Shown here: piece by piece, positions 57,930 through 64,000 of the stretch | Layout: every line of letters starts with the position of its first letter | How positions within the stretch are numbered: position 1 is the first letter of the stretch | NCBI GenBank assembly: GCA_965153455.1 | Contig: OZ234496.1 | Location: forward strand, 12,137,668-12,201,667 | Length of the DNA: 64,000 nucleotides | Direction of reading: 5' to 3' | From: Sphagnum compactum | Lineage: Eukaryota; Bryophyta; Sphagnopsida; Sphagnales | Translations under genes and position numbers: made by a program | The notes under the pieces: model-generated | Told to the model about the DNA's origin: nothing | Database searches by the model: none | The model's input: only the letters and a program-made list of their open reading frames with translations

Positions 57930-58673
57930 GTTCTCACAGTTCCCATGCGTCCTCCAAGGTTGGGCACAAAAAAGAACTGGTTTTACAGCGAAATCTCCAG
58001 TGCAAAAGAGTAGTAACAAAGGAACTGCTGTGCCAGTCCCAGCAGGCAGCGCTTGATCTTCGGCAACAAGCTAGTCGGTAATAGCGCAGCGAAACAGCCA
58101 GTGCCAGCGGTCCCCGATGCACCGGATTCGAGAGCAGTTCCGTTGCTTGGCATGAATAGTAAGTAGGAACTCAGTTGCGGCACTGGAGGAACCGCGTGTG
58201 CCTTCCTTTGCCAGGCTGCCTTCCCACACCCAGTGGGTGCTTGCCTTCCGTAGGAACCGGGGTCTGGCAATCAGATCACCAGTCGGCATCTCACCAGCCT
58301 GCATCTTCTGGTTGCATTTTTATTTTGTATTTACTTACAGAAATTGAAGAAGCGCAGTTGGGGAGGGGTGGAGACTGGCTGGCTGGCTGGCTGGCTGCTT
58401 GCTGCAAGAGCAGATTTGGATTTTCGAAAACCAGCAAAGAGACTGACAACGAAGAACTTGAGCGTGTGCTGAGAGACTAAAGAAGCAGGCTTTTCACATC
58501 TGCAAAGTCACCTTGTCTTTGGGCCCTAGTTACTCCCTGTTTCAATTGGAGTGTAGCGCTGCTGTAGAAAGTGGGCGAAACTGGGTATCAGTTCACAAGA
58601 TTTGCAGGAATTTGTATTGACATGCCCCTTGATTTAATAATGAAGAATATGAGCAGCAGCAGTGAAAGGCCAG
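57930..58673 (+). promoter_or_regulatory. candidate promoter and 5' exon of an unidentified gene
   Basis: A GC-rich island of about 570 bp (57930-58500) in AT-rich DNA. Both strands have frames of about 100 codons but none has a motif. A possible short coding start lies at 58622 (ATGCCCCTTGATTTA...), ending at a good donor CAG|GTAAAA after 58673. The peptide would be about 17 residues (MPLDLIMKNMSSSSERP). No later exon is recognisable in the window, so the gene may extend past the right edge, or this may be a non-coding transcript. A GGCT run lies at 58376-58397. Confidence 0.3.
58376..58397 (+). repeat. (GGCT)n microsatellite
   Basis: About five GGCT units inside the GC-rich island. Confidence 0.9.
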
Positions 58674-61600
58674 GTAAAAGCAAACACAAAAATTGGGGTG
58701 AAACTCCTGTGAGGATCAATTCTAGGTGAGAAATCCAGTTTGTTCCTCTCTTTTTTGCCCTGTGTACTATTTTCATCCTGACTTTTGATTTTGTCCCTAG
58801 TTTTGCCACAAGTGGGGCTCAATACACCCAGTTTGGAGTACCTCACACTTAAGTCTGGAACATAATCATACATTCGTTTATTTTGGGTTGAAGACCAATG
58901 AGAAAAATGGAGAATTTGAAAGTTGAAAATTTCATGAATATGTTCATGAAAATTTCGACTTTCAATGAGCTAGATGTGTAACAGCAAAAACTCTTAGAAT
59001 TTTTGTATTGTAACTGGAGGGCATGTTATAGTGCACAATTATTCCTTTGCCTTGTGAGTGGGCAATCTATTTTCACAACAAGATTTATGAAAAATGTAAA
59101 GCCATCACTCTTTGAATGTTGAATCAACTTTTCCGTAGCACAAAGCTCACAAAGTGAGAAGAGCATTACAAACATTGTGCTTACGTTATGGTTGCCTTGC
59201 ATCCTGATTTCAATCATGCCCTCACCTTCAGGCTTTACATGTAATAAACTCCGAGAAATTTCCTAAATGTATTTGGAGGGCATCTTATATGCATGAATGT
59301 CCCTCATATAAAACAGGAGGGATCATATGCATATTCCTTAAGAGTGGGAAGGAAACTATTCCTACTTATAGATGTAAGTTCCCTCCACTCTTCAAGGGTA
59401 GCATGAAAACCGTCCTCTCTCCCACCCCTCCCCCATGCCTCCTGATTTACACATGTTTACGTTCAAGATAAAGCTTGCCTTGTGTTTAAAATGGGGAAAG
59501 CACACTAATGAGGCACATTAGGTCAGACTCGGCTACCACCTTGTCCTAGGCACCTTATTTGGGGTGGGGAGAGGGGGTGGGAGGGGCTTTACCCTATACA
59601 TGTAGCTCTCCTTTTGGGCAATGCCAGGCTGAACCAGTTAACTAGTCAACCACATGACATGATTCATCTCATGTTGTCTCTAGTCCCTGCAGATTTTGAT
59701 ACCCTTTATTCATTCATTCACTTGGGCACCACTATAGCCTGATCATCAAGCCAAACTCAATGATTGGTGCTTCAATGGCCATTTTGCATCCCCAACTAAA
59801 AGCCCAGTGAATCATGCACAATGGGACATTGATGTGGTCTTTCAGCAGTTGAAATCAAGATTCATCCAAGAAATGAATTTGCAATGACTATTTGAGGTTT
59901 CCTCATAAGAGTGCATTGCCATGATATGCCACCCACCCACTCACCATTTGAGTGGGGACCACCCAAATGCTTAGGATTCATATGTGACTAATGGGGGTCC
60001 CCTGACCCACTATTCTAATGTAGTTGCCCACTATTATGGTGGGTCGCCCCACTCAATAGATTAGTAGGCAACCCACCAACCCACGGCGGTGACAAGTGTT
60101 AGTCATGGCTTTTGTTTGTTACCGGCACGTGGCTGTAAAAGAGACACAGGCTTTTGGTCAGCCATGCTCATGCTGGCTTGCCTTACAACTAGGTACCAGG
60201 TATTCCTCTTTAGGTTGTGAAAAGTCACAAAGACATGGAAATGCTTTCCCACTATTTGCCTTGCCGCCCTGTACCTAGCTGACTTCTTTTTCTTCTTCAA
60301 TGAAACCAGTCATCACCCCTACCCCAGTGTAAACACCACCCACAATCTACCTGAATTGCCCTGTCTGAACAGGGCAATTTAATGCATATCTCTTCCCTCA
60401 TGCAATAGTCTCTCCACCTGTGCAGGGTTTTGTTTTGTTAACTTTGTGATGTAACTGAAGTGTTGGTCATCATTAGATGACTTAGCCAGATTGGGCAATA
60501 AGAAAATATGAATAGTAAAAAAAAAATCCTAGCATCCTTCTATAATTTTGGCTACTTGCTGGATCTTAGGATAGAATCTGTCAAGTTTTTTTTTTTTTTT
60601 CAAATCGATTTTTTTTTTAATTTGGCAACTAAAAAACTCAAAAAACACTAAATTTTCGCAAATATGAAAAAAATAAATCACCATTTGGCAAATTTTCGCC
60701 TTAAGAAAAAAACTCTAGTCCCTCCATGTGTCCCCCAAGCAATTCCTTAAAATAAGGCATAGCCTGTCCCACCAAGATGCAACCACTTGTATGGAAAAGA
60801 TATGTCTTTTCAATCAGCACAAGTATTGCATCCCAATATCTATACATCTATCTATTAGGGGGTATCCAAGTTAACATTAGTGTAGTTTACACTAGTGAGT
60901 TCCCTCAAATGACAACGATGACCATGCATACACTGGAGTAGGATAATGTATCACAATGATAAGTTCCCTAATGAAGGCCTTTCTAAGCTTATTTTCTCTT
61001 GCACTACAACAAGAAATCCACTCTTTGTTGTTTTTAATGCTTGATAAGAAGACCACCTCTGAGAAGAAAGTAGTATGCTTGAATAAGTGTGGAGCACTAC
61101 TTGTCCACACATATTTGGCATAATTCACATCCATGTTTACATTTTTCAGCTAGTCAAAGGTGACATGAATAAAAGATCCTTACAAGACATCCTTTTTAGA
61201 GGTTGGCTCTATATGATTGGAGCACTATTATGTTGGGAAATCATTCATACTAGTCTTTGATTTCAACCATGACATTCAACTATGGAGTTTAGATAGTATG
61301 TGGTTTGAAGGTGAGTTATATATGGTTGTTGCATTACTTCCTTGGAAATACATATACATGCCCATATTGTTTTCAACCACATAACATGTTTAGATGGGAT
61401 TTGGTGTGTCATCCATAACTTGGTTGCACTATTGAATGTTCCTATATGTTTTTATTTGCATGTGACTAAACATTTTTTGCCCTTATGGAATTCCTTCCTA
61501 GTTGTGTCACCAAAATGTTAGCTTGAATATAATGCTTGTGATTCAACTCATTCATGTGTTTGGTCACAACACTATCTTATTTTCCTACAATCACATGATG

Positions 61601-63990
61601 TTGGTTTTAAACCTTGTGAATCAAAAAAAGTCATCCCAATTCTCATGATGTTGGTTTTATCTTTTCCAAGGCTATATGAATAAATTTGTATTATATTGTG
61701 AAATTTGATGTTGTTTTTTTTGCGTTCATGTTTCAACTACTGTTCTACAGCAATTGTCTTTAGCATGGCCTTTTGGCTTTCTTCTGTGGAAGTAAAGACC
61801 TATGGCATGTGGAAGAGGCTCTAGGTCATACCACCTTTGATTAGTGTCAATATTAAGCTTTAGTCTTACCAAAGATCAATAATACTGAAAATTGAAACCT
61901 TCTTCTCGTTTGTTTCAAACCCTTTTGAGCCAAGCTCAAATTTTCTGGTATTAAGTAAAGTGTTAATGTTTTTCCTAATGACAAAGTGTTTGTGGGATTT
62001 CAGTTTGGTATTTTAAGGCATTTGTATATGTTTGAGGTTTTGAACATTTTGTATAAGAGGTTTCAGTTATTTTTGCAAGCAAAGACTTCATGCAAGTGAA
62101 AGAAGTTATCAACAAGATATTGGTTTGTCCATGTCCTAGTTACCAATTATTGATTTATTTATTGAATATGTTAGAGATTTCATTTCTACTGGTGATAATA
62201 GATTCCCTTTTATATTTGCATCCTTGAATCCATTTTCGAGCATTTTCATGATATAAGTGCTAAGGGCACAACCACAATTTGAATTCCAATGCTGCAAATT
62301 TGCAATGCAGTAACATGTACCTGAAATGGTAAAAATATATGTTCCCAAATGCTTCTATCAAACCAGTAAATACTTCATGGGATAAATTTTGGGTTTGTTG
62401 ATTAGGTAATCAACTCCAGAATTTCAAAATCTTCACAGCGTATTTTTGGACATTCACATTGGACTTCAATTGACCAAGTGAAGTGGATTGGTGTAGGTTT
62501 ACACCACATCAATGTTTATGGAAATGTAAAGGACTAAATATGGTTATTCTGCAAAGAAACATAAGTTGCAAGAGAGTTTGGAATGGGAGTTGTGAACTAC
62601 AATGTGGTGTGCAGCCTTTTTTTTCATTGGTGAAATTTCACCAAAAAGAGTGATTCAATCTTCAAATATGCAGTGATTTTGGAGGTTTTCAATTGCGAGA
62701 AAAAAAATAGTAAAAATCACTAAGTTTCTATATTTGGTTCTCAGTCTGTAGCCAAAAACATAAAAAGATGGTTAAAGTTTTGTACTTTGCATATAGCCAT
62801 ATTTGGCAAAATCTTCTTAGCAACGATCACCACTTTTTCTACATCTTCCTATTGATGGTCACCACTTTGGTTACAACAAAAAATCTCTAAAAGAACACTG
62901 GTGGTGGGCTCACCTTGTCAAAACACACTAAATGATTAAAAGTCATGACCGCTGCAAAGAATCCCAATGGGAATGGATACCTCTACTACAGACCACTTAG
63001 AATGCATTTTGTGGCTGTGAGAAATGATGTCTGATTGAGAATCCAGATACAGCTTTGGAATACATAACAACACCTAACTATATTCCAAACTTTGGAACCA
63101 CATAAATACAATACATGTATATCCTACCTTCAAATTTAGCATTCAATTGCAATTGGTCCCTCCTGCTTCTAAATAGTAGGCCTAAGATTTCTCCCCGTTT
63201 CTAAGAGATTTTCTGGGATTTAAGGTCCCCTCCAAATGCACTAGGAAATTTCTCTGACTGCTTTACTCAGACATGAATAGAATTGCCGATAACAATGTCA
63301 ATGAACTTGGCAACTTCAAGGCAATATAGAGCAATATAGAGCAACTTAAGTAAAAGCAACTGCAAGGAAACTTGAAGTCTTATGTTGCTCAACTTCAAGC
63401 AAACTTAGAGCATAGAGGAAAGAGACCGCATCAGTTCCTGGCACTGGGTGCAGCAGGTTAATGTCAAACATTGACTAACATACTGTATTTCTGTGACAAG
63501 ACATTCACAAGACCAGCAGTAACAGGAAAACTCAGCCAAGATGCTGGTTAGATCAAGGAAAAAAAAAGAAACCTACAAAAAATACTAATATAGTAAGGGA
63601 ACAAGGCCAGAAAAGAAAGACCCCAATGAAAAAAGATGAAAGGAAAGAAACAGAGATGCTAGAGACAGCAAGCAGATCATCAAAAAAGAAGAAATTTGTA
63701 AATACTTTGCCATAAACAATAAAGTAGAGGTTCAATGGTCCTGACAAGTCTACAGAATCACTGATGTTCAGAGTCTACACCCACCACCCAACCTTAAAGC
63801 CCATAGTTGATATTTGGGCTGCAGACTTTCAGGCATATGAAATGTCCACTGTCTTTCAGATCTTACAAAAAAGAAACAGGATTCTCCTGTTATTTGAACC
63901 ACATCTTTCAAAGTCAACCAAGACTCTTCTGATGTACATGGTTGTCCATTATGACCGAAAAGCACTGAAATAAGTGTAGAACCTTACCTG
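58674..63990. other. long stretch without a recognisable gene
   Basis: AT-rich, with frames of at most 80 codons and no motifs. A fragment related to R3 lies at about 60425-60580 (TTTGTGATG, GAAAATATGAATAG landmarks). Phrases like TTTGGAGGGCATCTTAT (59271) and CTCCAAATGCACTAGGAAATTTCTC (63229) resemble 7545-7575 and 9890-9910 and suggest another diverged dispersed family. It could be intron of the candidate gene starting near 58622. The last 230 bp has overlapping frames on both strands without motifs. Confidence 0.35.
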
Positions 63991-64000
63991 ACCCATGTTT

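Noticed and set aside
1-64000. LTR retrotransposon with gag-pol
   Set aside because: No reverse transcriptase, integrase or protease motif seen in any frame, and no long direct-repeat pair at a suitable distance.

Overview
This is nuclear DNA from a land plant. It is AT-rich and full of repeats, with a few GC-richer spliced genes. The plant assignment rests on three things seen here: a PLATZ zinc-binding factor (a plant family), a FAS1-type chromatin assembly factor 1 subunit, and three TTTAGGG telomere-type units at 16611-16633. The long introns, the decayed hAT-like transposase fragments and the unusual length of the FAS1 and PLATZ products hint at a seed-free plant or gymnosperm rather than a compact angiosperm genome. 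I cannot fix the lineage from the sequence alone.

Four genes can be modelled. (1) 11505-12293 (+) is a single-exon protein with a C-terminal tetratricopeptide (TPR) pair. (2) 13134-16247 (-) is a six-exon FAS1-like gene, the large subunit of histone chaperone CAF-1, lying tail to tail with the TPR gene. A consensus E2F-type site and a telo-box lie just upstream of it. (3) 26926-29522 (+) is a three-exon small plastid-targeted membrane protein whose splice phases all agree (181 aa). (4) 46725-48024 (-) is a three-exon PLATZ factor (313 aa) with a CT/CTC-rich upstream region. Weaker gene candidates are a GC-rich 5' exon region at 57930-58673 (+) and a 42-codon signal-peptide-like ORF at 54063-54191 (+).

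The rest is repeat landscape. 1381-6886 is a large nested inverted repeat (foldback), whose outer unit recurs at 55605-55914. 16640-26400 and 30000-41000 carry at least four decayed hAT-like transposase copies. Miniature inverted-repeat elements lie at 20043-20799, 34638-34960 and 36379-36738 (the last two with TTA target duplications), 50691-50964 and 54687-54886. tRNA-derived SINE-like sequences lie at 37440-37500 and 43709-43880. Minisatellites occur at 25275-25810 (115 bp unit), 26410-26570 (51 bp unit), 44673-45100 (about 46 bp unit) and 56887-57905.

The genes do not form an operon or an obvious pathway; each appears to be an independent nuclear gene. I see no CRISPR array, no intact transposon with a complete transposase, and no convincing new multi-gene system. 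The points most worth following up are the short FAS1 form with its S-phase-type promoter motifs, the conserved plastid membrane protein, the foldback locus as a possible source of hairpin RNA, and the short hairpin at 41773-41894.
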